Below are positions 7,339-16,056 of a stretch of 43,971 bases of DNA, in pieces. Positions within the stretch are counted from its first letter, which is position 1. Each line of letters opens with the position of its first letter. The DNA comes from an uncultured Clostridia bacterium. Its GTDB lineage: Bacteria; Bacillota; Clostridia; TANB77; CAG-508. The stretch spans positions 1-43,971 of the forward strand of contig CAKPHD010000010.1 in assembly GCA_934155625.1 (NCBI GenBank). The letters are read 5' to 3'. Position numbers and translations under genes: made by a program. A model generated the notes under the pieces. It was not told the origin of the DNA. It did not search any database and saw nothing but the letters and a program-made list of their open reading frames with translations.

Positions 7339-7921
7339 ATATAAAATGAAATATAGTATTAACAATAGAATTATCTTCAAAAATTATTTTTCCATATTCA
7401 TTAAGGCAACCTTCAAGAGATGGTGTATTATGTATTTTAGAGCCAAATTCAGCAAATATGTTATTCATATAGTCAAATAAGGCAGAATATATTTTGGTAT
7501 TAAAATTATATAAGTAATATTCATTATTGTAAAAACATAAAGAAAAATACTTAGAAAATTCGGATAAATTTAAATCTGAAAGATTATTTAAAAAAGAACA
7601 TAAAGAAATGTAATTATCAAAATTTTCAAATTTAAATATAAAAGAATTTGAATTATTTTCCAATTCAGATTGCTCATGTTGTAATTTAGTAATAGTAAAA
7701 ACAAATTCTTCATTAGATACCATAATAGCTTCAATTAATAATTTTGAATCATCTACAATAAAACCAATCTGCTTTTCAGCTTCATACAACATAGATTGCA
7801 ATAACTGTTGCGAAAAACTCGAATTAGAGAAAAGTGTTTCACTAGAAATATTATTTAATTCCATATCTTTTTCAGTAAGAATGGCTTTTATTTTTGAGTC
7901 TGTTATTTTTTCAAATTTCAT
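7337..7921 (-). CDS. MecA-family adaptor protein
   Basis: 194 residues. The N-terminus (MKFEKITDSKIKAILTEKDM..., then ETLFSNSSFSQQLLQSMLYEA) matches the substrate-binding half of MecA. The C-terminus (FKFENFDNYISLCSFL..., then LNEYGKIIFEDNSI) matches the ClpC-binding half, whose hallmark is the L-x-E-Y-G-K-x-I tail. In Bacillus, MecA delivers ComK and Spo0A-related targets to ClpCP and restrains competence and sporulation. The linker is Ser/Asn-rich and shorter than in Bacillus MecA (about 218 residues). It is monocistronic on the minus strand, with GGAGGTA-like sequence before the ATG at 7921. Family is confident; the target is unknown. Confidence 0.85.
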   Translation of the reverse strand: MKFEKITDSKIKAILTEKDMELNNISSETLFSNSSFSQQLLQSMLYEAEKQIGFIVDDSKLLIEAIMVSNEEFVFTITKLQHEQSELENNSNSFIFKFENFDNYISLCSFLNNLSDLNLSEFSKYFSLCFYNNEYYLYNFNTKIYSALFDYMNNIFAEFGSKIHNTPSLEGCLNEYGKIIFEDNSIVNTIFHFI

Positions 7922-8012
7922 TTAATACCTCCACAATTCTATAAATATATTATACTACTAATAATATTATATTTAAAGAAACAATTTTTGGCAAAAAAAA
8001 ATTGTAGAGGTC

Positions 8013-8041
8013 TTGAAAAAAACACAAATACAAGATATAAT
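8013..8041 (+). promoter_or_regulatory. Sigma-A promoter for the radC-mre operon
   Basis: TTGAAA (8013-8018), 17 nt, TATAAT (8036-8041). It lies 49 nt before the chosen radC start and diverges from mecA. Confidence 0.8.
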
Positions 8042-8089
8042 ATAAACACAATATAGGGGACCTTTCTTACAATGAAAGGAAACGTGAAT

Positions 8090-8779
8090 ATGTCTATAAA
8101 AATGAAAGAATTACCAAAAGCAGAAAGACCATACGAAAAACTAGAACAGTATGGTGAAAAAACATTAACAAATGCAGAATTATTAGCAATAATAATTAAA
8201 ACTGGAACAAAAGATGAAACAGCTATAGGATTAGCACAGAAAATTTTAAAACTTAATACTGAAAATGAGGACAATCTAAGATTTTTATTAGATTTAACAT
8301 TAGAAGAACTAATGAAAATTAAAGGAATAGGAAAAGTAAAAGCAATTCAATTAAAAGCAGTATGTGAATTAGCAATAAGACTTAATACAGTATCAAGTTA
8401 CAAAGAAAAACAAATTCTGTGTCCTAAAGACATTGCTAATATACTATTAGAAAAAATGAGATTTGAAAAACAAGAGATATTAAAAGTTGCAATGTTAAAT
8501 AATAAAAATAAATTGATGAAAATAAAAGATGTTGCTAAAGGTGGAGGAAACTTTGTAAGTACCACAATGAAATCAATATTAAATGAAGCAGTAAAAATAG
8601 AAGCTTCAAAAATAATATTAATACATAATCATCCAAGTGGAGACCCTACGCCAAGTGAACAAGACTTAATTTTTACTAAAAAGGTAGAACAAGCATCTAA
8701 AATATTAGGGATACAGTTATTGGATCATATAGTATTAGGAGATATGAAATATGTCAGTATTTTTTCGTCAAGAAATTAA
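8090..8779 (+). CDS. radC: RadC/JAB-domain DNA repair-like protein
   Basis: 229 residues from ATG 8090, which has AAAGGA nine nt upstream; an ATG at 8072 in frame precedes that ribosome site. The N-terminal helix-hairpin-helix part carries ELPKAERPYEKLEQYG and KIKGIGKVKAIQLKA. The C-terminal MPN/JAB metal-binding domain has its H-x-H-x10-D motif as HNHPSGDPTPSEQD. The family is named for an old repair phenotype; its real biochemical role in bacteria is unsettled. It is the first gene of the radC-mreBCD-pbp2-minC cluster, a classic order in Bacillota, with mreB 28 nt downstream. Confidence 0.93.
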   Translation: MSIKMKELPKAERPYEKLEQYGEKTLTNAELLAIIIKTGTKDETAIGLAQKILKLNTENEDNLRFLLDLTLEELMKIKGIGKVKAIQLKAVCELAIRLNTVSSYKEKQILCPKDIANILLEKMRFEKQEILKVAMLNNKNKLMKIKDVAKGGGNFVSTTMKSILNEAVKIEASKIILIHNHPSGDPTPSEQDLIFTKKVEQASKILGIQLLDHIVLGDMKYVSIFSSRN

Positions 8780-8807
8780 TTAGGCTGAAAAGAAAGGAAG
8801 AAATATA

Positions 8808-9839
8808 ATGAATTTTTTATCATTTAAATCTAAAGATATAGGGATTGATTTAGGAACAGCAAATATATTAGTTACAGTAAAAGGAAAAGGAATAGTAGTA
8901 AGAGAACCATCTGTAATTTCGATAGATACAAGAAATGGAGAAATATTAGCTACAGGATTTGAAGCAAAAGAAATGTTAGGAAGAACACCTAAAGAAATAA
9001 ATGCAATAAGGCCATTAAAAGATGGAGTAATAGCAGATTTTACAGCAACAAAATTATTGTTAAAAAATTTATTAGAAAGAGTTTGTAAAAGATATAATGC
9101 GATAAGACCAAGAGTTTTAGTAGGAGTTCCATCAGGAATAACAGAAGTTGAAGAAAGAGCAGTAGAAGAAGCAATAATGCGAGCAGGTGCTAGGGAAGTA
9201 TATTTAATAGAAGAACCAATGTCAGCAGCAATTGGAGCGGGGATAGAAATTGAAGAACCAAGTGGAAATATAATCGTTGACATTGGAGGAGGAACAACAG
9301 AAGTAGCAGTAATTTCTTTAGGAGGAATTGTGATAAGTAATTCATTAAGAATTGCAGGAGACGAATTGGATGAAGATATTATAAACTATGTGAAAAAAGA
9401 ATTAAATCTTGCTATTGGCGGAGAAACTGCGGAACAAATAAAAAAAGAAATTGGATGTGCTACACCACTTATGACTCAAATGACAATGAAAATAAAGGGA
9501 AGAGATTTAAATAATGGATTACCAAGAACAGAAATAATCACATCTGATCAAGTAGAACATGCAATGAAAGAATCTATAAATAAAATTGTAGAGGTAGTAA
9601 AAATAACATTAGAGAAAACACCTCCAGAGCTTGCATCAGATATTATGGAAAAAGGAATTATATTATCTGGTGGAGGAGCTTTGATACAAAACTTAGACAA
9701 ACTAATAAGTGCAGAAACAGGAATGCCTGTTTATGTGGCAGAAGAGCCATTAGATTGTGTAGTAAAAGGAACAGAAAAAACTTTACAGGATTTAGAAAAA
9801 CTAAAAACGATTTTATTAAATTCAAGAAAGAGAAGATAA
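8808..9839 (+). CDS. mreB: Rod-shape-determining protein MreB
   Basis: 343-residue bacterial actin that polymerises under the membrane and guides the elongasome. Actin-fold motifs are in order: phosphate-1 DIGIDLGTANILV (about 11-23), connect-1 and phosphate-2 IVDIGGGTTEVAVISLGG (about 154-171), adenosine motif GIILSGGGALIQNLDKL (near 283-299). The RBS is AAAGGAAG. mreC begins 3 nt after its stop, so translation is probably coupled. Normal length, no damage. Confidence 0.97.
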   Translation: MNFLSFKSKDIGIDLGTANILVTVKGKGIVVREPSVISIDTRNGEILATGFEAKEMLGRTPKEINAIRPLKDGVIADFTATKLLLKNLLERVCKRYNAIRPRVLVGVPSGITEVEERAVEEAIMRAGAREVYLIEEPMSAAIGAGIEIEEPSGNIIVDIGGGTTEVAVISLGGIVISNSLRIAGDELDEDIINYVKKELNLAIGGETAEQIKKEIGCATPLMTQMTMKIKGRDLNNGLPRTEIITSDQVEHAMKESINKIVEVVKITLEKTPPELASDIMEKGIILSGGGALIQNLDKLISAETGMPVYVAEEPLDCVVKGTEKTLQDLEKLKTILLNSRKRR

Positions 9840-9842
9840 TTT

Positions 9843-10661
9843 ATGGAGAGAGATAGAAAAAGTGGAATTATAGGAATTGTAATTACAATTATAATATTAA
9901 TAATATTAGTTATACTTTCAAACACTAATTCAGATAATTTATCTGTAATGGAAAATTTAGCAAGTAAAGTAGTAATGCCTGTTGAAAATGGTTTAACATA
10001 TTTGAAAAATAAAATAAATAATAATGATAAATTTTTTGCAAATGTGAGTGAATTAAAAACAGAAAATGAGTCTTTAAAGCAAAAAAATAGTGAATTAGAA
10101 CAACAGTTAAGAGAATATGAAATAATGAAAAACGAAAACGAACAATTAAAACAAGAATTAAACTTGTCAAAAAAATATGGTCAGTATACAACAGTTCCGG
10201 GAACAGTAATATCAAGGGATATAAGTAATTATTCAAAAACAATTATTATCAATATTGGTAGTGAGGATGGAATAAAAGAGAAAATGACAGTTATTGCTGA
10301 TGAAGGACTTGTTGGATATGTAGTATCAACAACAAAGAATACTGCAAAAGTTCAAACAATAGTTGATAGTGCAAGTGCTACAAGTTGTGTTGCAAGTTCA
10401 ACTAGAGATACAATGATATGTAAAGGAACTATAGAAAATAAATCGATATTAAGTGCTTCTAATATAGAAACAAATGCAAGAATAATACAGGGAGATAGTG
10501 TTGAAACTTCTGGACTAGGAGGAATTTATATTAAAGGAATTCATATAGGAAAAGTAAAAAAAGTGAATGAAGGTTCAAACAAAACAGATTCATATGCAAC
10601 TATAGAAACTGCAGTAAATTTTGAAAAACTTGAAACAGTTTTAGTTATAACAAATCAGTAG
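9843..10661 (+). CDS. mreC: Rod-shape-determining protein MreC
   Basis: 272 residues. One N-terminal membrane helix (about 10-26), then a coiled coil (about 65-110, with ELKTENESLKQKNSELEQQL) and a beta-rich extracytoplasmic domain containing GTVISRD, NIGSEDGIKEKMTVI and GLVGYVV, typical of MreC. It links cytoplasmic MreB to PBP2 outside the membrane. Part of the mre operon, 15 nt before mreD. Confidence 0.95.
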   Translation: MERDRKSGIIGIVITIIILIILVILSNTNSDNLSVMENLASKVVMPVENGLTYLKNKINNNDKFFANVSELKTENESLKQKNSELEQQLREYEIMKNENEQLKQELNLSKKYGQYTTVPGTVISRDISNYSKTIIINIGSEDGIKEKMTVIADEGLVGYVVSTTKNTAKVQTIVDSASATSCVASSTRDTMICKGTIENKSILSASNIETNARIIQGDSVETSGLGGIYIKGIHIGKVKKVNEGSNKTDSYATIETAVNFEKLETVLVITNQ

Positions 10662-10676
10662 AAAGGTGTTGAAAAA

Positions 10677-11210
10677 ATGAGAAAAACAATAATACATATT
10701 TCGTTAATTGTGGTTTTTATAGTAGTATATTTATTACAATCTATTTTTTTCAACAACTTTACTATTGCAGGAATAATGCCTAATTTATTTGTTATTTTAA
10801 TGATGTTTATAGGTTTATATATGGGACGAACAATGGGAGTAATTTATGGAATAATATATGGTATTTTTATTGATTTATGGATAGGCAAAAATATAGGATT
10901 AACTTCTGTTGCTTTGGCCACAATTGGATTACTAACAGGACTTTTAGAAAAAACACTTTCAAAAGACAGTAGAATTACAGTATTATTAATGGGAATAATT
11001 AGTACAATAGTTTATGAAGTTGTACTTTATTTTATGCAATATATAATATATGGAATTAATATTGAATTACTTATTTTTATAAAAACTTTATTAATTGAAG
11101 TAGTTTATAATATATTATTAATAATTATATTATATCCTATATTAAAAAATGTCGGATATGAAATTGAAAATGAAATTAAGGGTGATAGAATTTTAACAAG
11201 ATATTTTTAA
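10677..11210 (+). CDS. mreD: Rod-shape-determining protein MreD
   Basis: 177-residue polytopic membrane protein with about five hydrophobic segments. FVILMMFIGLYMGRTMGVIYG and the following GIFIDLWIGKNIGL are typical MreD stretches. It is a structural partner of MreC in the elongasome. The start follows GAAAGGTG. Identity rests on position, size and hydropathy together. Confidence 0.92.
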   Translation: MRKTIIHISLIVVFIVVYLLQSIFFNNFTIAGIMPNLFVILMMFIGLYMGRTMGVIYGIIYGIFIDLWIGKNIGLTSVALATIGLLTGLLEKTLSKDSRITVLLMGIISTIVYEVVLYFMQYIIYGINIELLIFIKTLLIEVVYNILLIIILYPILKNVGYEIENEIKGDRILTRYF

Positions 11211-11234
11211 TAATATTAGAAAGTTGGTGAGAAG

Positions 11235-13373
11235 TTGAACAATAGAATAAATTTTGATGAAGAAGGAAAAGAACAAGCAAATGTTAGGTTCAATATAATA
11301 AATATTATAGTATATTTAATTGGTATAATTTTAATTGTTCAACTATTTAATCTTCAAGTGGTACACGGCGAAAGTTATAGGGAACAATCAAATACAAGAT
11401 TATCTAGAGTATCTACAATAAAAGCAGCAAGAGGGTCAATTTTAGATAGATCTGGAAATGAGCTTGCAGGAGTAAAAACTGAAAATAATATAGAAATATA
11501 TAAAACGAATATATCAAATGATCAATTAAATGAGTCTGCATTAAATCTTGTTAATTTGTTAAACCAATATCAAATACAATATAGTGATAATTTCCCAATT
11601 AGTATAAATCCATTTCAGTTTAATATAAGTGGAGAAGAACTTACCAACTGGGAAAATAAATATAAAATTCCAGAAAATGCATCTGTGGAACAAGCATTTT
11701 ACAAATTTAAGGATAAATATGAAATAAATAATGACAATATAGATGATATTAGAAAAATTATTTCAATAAGATATTTAATAACAACAACAGGATATAGTGC
11801 TACAAAATCAATAACGATTGCAACAAATGTTAATGAAGAGGTTGTTGCACAAATAAGTGAAAGAAATAGTGATTTCCCAGGAGTTAGTATTTCAACAAAT
11901 GCTGCAAGAACATATTTGACAGGGAGTTTAGCTGCACATGTAATTGGTTATACCGGAAAAATAAAAGAAGAAGAATATAATGAAAAGAAAGATACATATA
12001 GCATTGATGATATAATTGGTAAAACTGGTGTTGAATACATTTTTGAAAAATATTTAAAAGGAAAAGATGGAGAAAAGCAAGTAGAAATGTCTGTTGACGG
12101 AACAATTACAGGGGAATCTGTTGCAAAAAATGCAATAGCAGGAAGTGATGTTGTACTTACTATAGATTCTAATTTACAACAAGTAACAGAAACAGCATTA
12201 GAAAATTGTATAAATAAGATTAGAAATGGTGGATTTTCTCAAAGATATGATGCTCAAGGTGGGGCTGCCGTAGTAATGAATGTAAATACAGGTGAGGTAC
12301 TAGCAACAGCAAGTTATCCAACATTTGAACCACAGTGGTTTGTTGGAGGAATATCACAAGAAAATTGGGCCTATTTAAGAGATGATACTAGACATCCTCA
12401 ACTAAATAAAGCGACACAATCTACATATGAACCAGGTTCAACATTTAAAATGGTTACTGCAATAGCTGGCTTAGAGACAGGTGCTATAACAACTAAAGAA
12501 AGAATAAATGATACTGGTGTATATAGAAAATATAATAGTGAGTGGAAATGTTGGTACTATACAAGTTATCATAGAGGACATGGATATCAAAATGTAACAC
12601 AAGCATTACAACATTCATGCAATTACTTTTTCTATGAAACTGGAGATAGAATGGGAATAGATAATTTAGCTAAATATGCATTACATTTTGGTTTAGGAAA
12701 GAAAACAGGAATAGAATTACCAAATGAAAAAGATGGAGCTGTTGCCTCAAGAGAGACATATGCTAAACTTAGAAATAATGGAAAAATCGGACCGGGTGAT
12801 GTATTAAATGCTGCAATAGGACAAGGTGATAATAATTTTACTCCAATGCAAATTGCAAAATATATTTCATCAGTAGCAAATGGCGGAACAGTTGTAAAAC
12901 CAACAATTGTAAAATCAATTTTAAATTCAGATGGTACAGAAGTATCAAGAGAAGAAATAGAAAATTATACTAACGAAAAGGTAGGATATCAAAATACAGA
13001 TGATGGAATAACAATCAATCCAGAAAGTATTTCTGTTGCTAAAGAAGGAATGAGAATGGCTGCAAGCGAAGCAGGAGGAACAGCATATAATATTTTTAAA
13101 AACTTTACACAAGAAGTTGCAGGAAAGACTGGTTCTGCAGAAGCAGGTAAAGATAAAAATGGAAATGACCTTGTAAATGCATGGTTCGTATGTTTCGCAC
13201 CATATGAAAAACCAGAAGTTGCAGTTGTAGTAATGATAGAAAATGGTGGACATGGAAATTATGCAGCAGAAGTTGCAAGAGATGTTTTAACACAATATTT
13301 TGGAATGAATCAATCAACTGAATCAGTAAAGGAATCTATGTCAGCAATGCCATTTGTAGAGCAAATTAGATAG
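11235..13373 (+). CDS. mrdA: Penicillin-binding protein 2 (elongation transpeptidase)
   Basis: 712-residue class B PBP that cross-links lateral-wall peptidoglycan. One membrane helix (about 20-41), a pedestal/dimerisation domain with RVSTIKAARGSILDRSG, then the transpeptidase domain. Active-site motifs: S402-T-F-K405 (YEPGSTFKMV), S461-C-N (QHSCNYFF) and K631-T-G (VAGKTGSAE). I take the TTG at 11235 as start: it has GGTGAG at correct spacing and no better ATG lies nearby. It is co-transcribed with mreBCD and minC. A SpoVD-type sporulation PBP is the alternative, but no PASTA domain is present and the operon favours PBP2. Confidence 0.94.
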   Translation: MNNRINFDEEGKEQANVRFNIINIIVYLIGIILIVQLFNLQVVHGESYREQSNTRLSRVSTIKAARGSILDRSGNELAGVKTENNIEIYKTNISNDQLNESALNLVNLLNQYQIQYSDNFPISINPFQFNISGEELTNWENKYKIPENASVEQAFYKFKDKYEINNDNIDDIRKIISIRYLITTTGYSATKSITIATNVNEEVVAQISERNSDFPGVSISTNAARTYLTGSLAAHVIGYTGKIKEEEYNEKKDTYSIDDIIGKTGVEYIFEKYLKGKDGEKQVEMSVDGTITGESVAKNAIAGSDVVLTIDSNLQQVTETALENCINKIRNGGFSQRYDAQGGAAVVMNVNTGEVLATASYPTFEPQWFVGGISQENWAYLRDDTRHPQLNKATQSTYEPGSTFKMVTAIAGLETGAITTKERINDTGVYRKYNSEWKCWYYTSYHRGHGYQNVTQALQHSCNYFFYETGDRMGIDNLAKYALHFGLGKKTGIELPNEKDGAVASRETYAKLRNNGKIGPGDVLNAAIGQGDNNFTPMQIAKYISSVANGGTVVKPTIVKSILNSDGTEVSREEIENYTNEKVGYQNTDDGITINPESISVAKEGMRMAASEAGGTAYNIFKNFTQEVAGKTGSAEAGKDKNGNDLVNAWFVCFAPYEKPEVAVVVMIENGGHGNYAAEVARDVLTQYFGMNQSTESVKESMSAMPFVEQIR

Positions 13374-13399
13374 ACATGAATTGAAAAAAGGGCGAAAGG

Positions 13400-14017
13400 A
13401 TGTCAGAAATGAATAATGTTAGTATAAATTTAAAAACGAATGAAGTTTTAATAAAAATAGATGACAATGCAACACAAGAAAATATAATAAAAGATTTAAA
13501 CAAAAAATTAAGAGAACTAAAGAAAATGTATAAAGATGAAACAACTCCAATTAGAGTAACAGGCAAAATTTTATCTAATAAAGAGATAGAAGAGATAAAA
13601 GAGATAATAAAAAGTAAAATAGATGTAAAAATAAAATTTGATAGCCCAACTACTTTAGGGTTACACAGTATAACTAGAAGTTATAAAAAAGATGTTGGAA
13701 CATCAGAGACAACATTTCATAAAGGCTCACTTCGTTCTGGGCAGAAAATAGAAGTAGAAGGAAGCTTAGTAGTAATTGGGGATGTTAATTCTGGAGCAGA
13801 AGTTATAGCTGCTGATAATATAGCAATTATTGGAACTCTTAGAGGTTTAGCTCATGCAGGAGCAAAAGGAAATAAAGAAGCAATAATTACAGCGAGTACT
13901 CTTGATGCAGTGCAAATACGTATATCCAATATTGTAAAAGAAATTGATATTGATTCAGAATATGTTTATGATAATGCATATATATATGTTAATGATGATG
14001 AAATTGTGATTGAATAA
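13400..14017 (+). CDS. minC: Septum-site-determining protein MinC
   Basis: 205 residues. The N-terminal domain (about 1-95) should oppose FtsZ assembly. The C-terminal beta-helix domain (about 105-205) has RSGQKIEVEGSLVVIGDVNSG and AGAKGNKEAIITA, the signature of MinC, where it dimerises and binds MinD. The start follows GGGCGAAAGG. In many clostridia minD and minE come next; here a terminator and two minus-strand genes follow directly, so MinD must be encoded elsewhere or be absent. Confidence 0.93.
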   Translation: MSEMNNVSINLKTNEVLIKIDDNATQENIIKDLNKKLRELKKMYKDETTPIRVTGKILSNKEIEEIKEIIKSKIDVKIKFDSPTTLGLHSITRSYKKDVGTSETTFHKGSLRSGQKIEVEGSLVVIGDVNSGAEVIAADNIAIIGTLRGLAHAGAKGNKEAIITASTLDAVQIRISNIVKEIDIDSEYVYDNAYIYVNDDEIVIE

Positions 14018-14044
14018 AGGACCATTTAAATGGCCCTTTTTTTA
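14018..14044. terminator. Terminator of the mre operon
   Basis: AAGGACCATTTAAATGGCCCTT is a near-perfect stem followed by T7. It also covers the stop of the convergent gene. Confidence 0.85.
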
Positions 14045-14368
14045 ACTAATTAGTAATAAGACCAAAGCCAAAAAAAGACCTTCATCTTTTACTTTTTCTT
14101 CATATAGAAAAAATAACAAACTAAGAATAAGTATATCATCATAATAAAGTTTTATACCAAATATATCTAACCAAACATTTTCATCATTTGGTTTTTTTGA
14201 GTTAGAATTTCTATTAGATTGAATCTCTTCTTGAACTGTTTGATTGTTTGGTTGAGTTAAATTAGGAGAAAAATTTCTGCCATAAGTATACTTATAATTA
14301 TAAGGATTGTAAAAATATGAAAAATTATTATTTCTTCTATATGGATTATAATATGGAAAAACAGGCAT
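14042..14368 (-). CDS. Conserved small hypothetical protein (Tyr/Asn-rich N-terminus)
   Basis: 108 residues with no function I recognise. The N-terminal 35 residues are rich in Tyr, Asn, Pro and Phe (PYYNPYRRNNNFSYFYNPY). A Gln/Asn/Ser linker follows. The C-terminal 45 residues (DIFGIKLYYDDILILSLLFFLYEE...) form a hydrophobic, possibly membrane-inserted helix pair. A perfect AGGAGG precedes the ATG. It lies 23 nt downstream of the next minus-strand gene in the same direction, so the two are probably one operon. The aromatic/Asn-rich tail recalls sticky spore-surface proteins, but this is only an analogy. Confidence 0.75.
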   Translation of the reverse strand: MPVFPYYNPYRRNNNFSYFYNPYNYKYTYGRNFSPNLTQPNNQTVQEEIQSNRNSNSKKPNDENVWLDIFGIKLYYDDILILSLLFFLYEEKVKDEGLFLALVLLLIS

Positions 14369-14391
14369 TATTTTACCTCCTTTCTGTGTAA

Positions 14392-14844
14392 TTAACCTTT
14401 AGAATTGTTATTATTGTTTGAATTATCTTTGTTCATTAGTTCAGCAATTTTAGAAACATTTAATAAATTTACATATTGATCTAATTTTTCTTTTTTGCTA
14501 TCACGTAAATAAGGTTTTAATGAATAAAGAAGATTTGCTCTCGGGTCATTTTTGTTATTCATATTCTCCATAATAGATTTCATCTTCATAATAGTATTCA
14601 TATCTAAATTAAAGTTTGAATTATTTGAAGTTTGATTGGATGAGTTTAACATACTATTTAGATTATTTAGCATTTCTGGAGAAACTTGATTAAGCAAATC
14701 ATTTAAGTTATTGTTATTATTTGCAGAAGAATTAGAAGAGTTATTTTGTAAATTATTCATCATCTGTTGAATATCATTTGGAATATTACCACTATCAACC
14801 ATTTTTTTTACATTGGCAAATAAATCGTTCATATTGCTAGACAT
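14392..14844 (-). CDS. Asn-rich hypothetical protein
   Basis: 150 residues from ATG 14844, which has AGAGGTGA just upstream; an earlier in-frame start would add 19 unsupported residues. The middle is Asn/Ser low-complexity sequence (NLQNNSSNSSANNNNNLN). The C-terminal core DPRANLLYSLKPYLRDSKK followed by EKLDQYVNLLNVSKIAELM is the conserved part in related clostridial proteins. No enzyme motif, signal peptide or membrane helix. It is the first gene of a two-gene minus-strand unit. Function unknown. Confidence 0.75.
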   Translation of the reverse strand: MSSNMNDLFANVKKMVDSGNIPNDIQQMMNNLQNNSSNSSANNNNNLNDLLNQVSPEMLNNLNSMLNSSNQTSNNSNFNLDMNTIMKMKSIMENMNNKNDPRANLLYSLKPYLRDSKKEKLDQYVNLLNVSKIAELMNKDNSNNNNNSKG

Positions 14845-14939
14845 TAAATCACCTCTAAATAATTTATGTTTTCTTTTGATATTATATGTTAAAAAAAACA
14901 AATTGTTAAAATAATGCTAGAACTGAGTGAAATCAAGCG

Positions 14940-14968
14940 TTTACAAAATATAATAAAAATGGTATAAT
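14940..14968 (+). promoter_or_regulatory. Promoter of the SSB-like gene
   Basis: TTTACA (14940-14945), 17 nt, TATAAT (14963-14968). A 125-nt leader follows, with a small hairpin (AAACATAC ... GTATGT, about 15021-15047) before the AGGAGG. Confidence 0.6.
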
Positions 14969-15093
14969 ATTATTATATTGTTTATACATATAAAAATGAA
15001 GAAAGATTTTTCTTAATTTAAACATACTTGAAAATTTTTGTATGTAAACAAATAATAGTTTTACTATTTAAAAATATTATAGGAGGAAACAGG

Positions 15094-15798
15094 ATGAGTA
15101 TTGAAGCCATCAGGGAAAAAGAAAAGATTATAAAAGAAATTGAAAACAATGCAACTGGTATTCGGTGTGTGTTTGGAATTAACAATAAGGCAGTATTAGA
15201 AGGAAAAATTGTGGCCGAAATTGAAACAAGAGTAGGAACATTTTCGACTTACTATAATACAAAGGTAAAAGTTTATAGGAATAGTGGGAAAGTAGATTAT
15301 TTTCCTGTAAGTATACCAGACTACATTCTAGATGAAGAAAAAGAAAATAAAATTGTTATAGGAAAATGGATCAGAGTAACTGGAGATGTTAGATCATATA
15401 TTAATGAGAAACATAAAGAAATTTTCTTATATGCTAAGAACATAGAAATTTATGATGAAAATCCTAAAGGAACTGAAGTCGGTGATAATTTAATTTTCTT
15501 AGAAGGCTATACATGTGAAGAGCCATATTTTAAAGAAACTAAGACCAGGGAGATCATTTCGTTTCAAATTGCAGTCCATAGAAATGAAAAAACAGTGTAT
15601 AAATCATACATTGATTCTGACTATATTCCGTGTTTAGCATGGAATAATTGTGCACGATGGGTAGAGACGTTACCAATTGGAACAAAAATAAAAATCTATG
15701 GTAGACTACAAAGTAGAAAATTTAGAAAGAAAAAGAGACCGAATGAGGAAGTAGAAGTTTATGCGGTTTCTGTTATGGAAATTAAAAGAGTATATTAA
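15094..15798 (+). CDS. Two-OB-fold single-stranded-DNA-binding-like protein (paralogue A)
   Basis: 234 residues from ATG 15094, 7 nt after AGGAGG. It has two halves. The N-terminal one (about 20-125) resembles an OB fold. The C-terminal one (about 130-234) carries LIFLEGYTCEEPYFKETKTREIISF..., then YIPCLAWNNCARWVETLPIGTKIKIYGRLQSR, the canonical SSB strand pattern. A clear paralogue is encoded at 32503-33204, with the same order and length and the same I-P-x-x-A-W-x-x-x-A-R core. The acidic SSB C-terminal tail is missing here; it ends EIKRVY. It may bind ssDNA or act as a PriB-like factor. Neither copy has the single-OB plus acidic-tail form of housekeeping SSB. Confidence 0.8.
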   Translation: MSIEAIREKEKIIKEIENNATGIRCVFGINNKAVLEGKIVAEIETRVGTFSTYYNTKVKVYRNSGKVDYFPVSIPDYILDEEKENKIVIGKWIRVTGDVRSYINEKHKEIFLYAKNIEIYDENPKGTEVGDNLIFLEGYTCEEPYFKETKTREIISFQIAVHRNEKTVYKSYIDSDYIPCLAWNNCARWVETLPIGTKIKIYGRLQSRKFRKKKRPNEEVEVYAVSVMEIKRVY

Positions 15799-15815
15799 TT
15801 AAATAGTAAAACTAA

Positions 15816-15846
15816 GGGACAATACTACAGGTATTGTTCCTTTTAA
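15816..15846 (+). terminator. Terminator after SSB-like gene A
   Basis: GGACAATAC pairs with GTATTGTTCC around TACAG and is followed by a short T-run. Confidence 0.8.
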
Positions 15847-15880
15847 AATATTTTATAAATTACTAAAAAAACTTGTAATT

Positions 15881-15896
15881 TTCGACAATATATAAT
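15881..15896 (+). promoter_or_regulatory. Candidate Spo0A box and -10 element upstream of spoIIE
   Basis: TTCGACAA (15881-15888) is the reverse complement of TTGTCGAA, the core of the Spo0A-binding box. TATAAT follows at 15891-15896, with no good sigma-A -35 at normal distance. In Bacillus, spoIIE is switched on by phosphorylated Spo0A at a promoter of this kind. The site is 160 nt from the gene, so the leader would be long. Confidence 0.5.
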
Positions 15897-16056
15897 AAAA
15901 TATAAATCACAAAACTAAAGAAAATAAAAGAATAAAAAAATATATATCACAAAATGTAAAAAACTTTTTTATAGTAGAGTACTAAAAAAGACAAAAAACA
16001 CAAAAGAAAAGGATTAAAATATTGCTATATTATGAAAAGGTTATGAGGTGGTAAGG

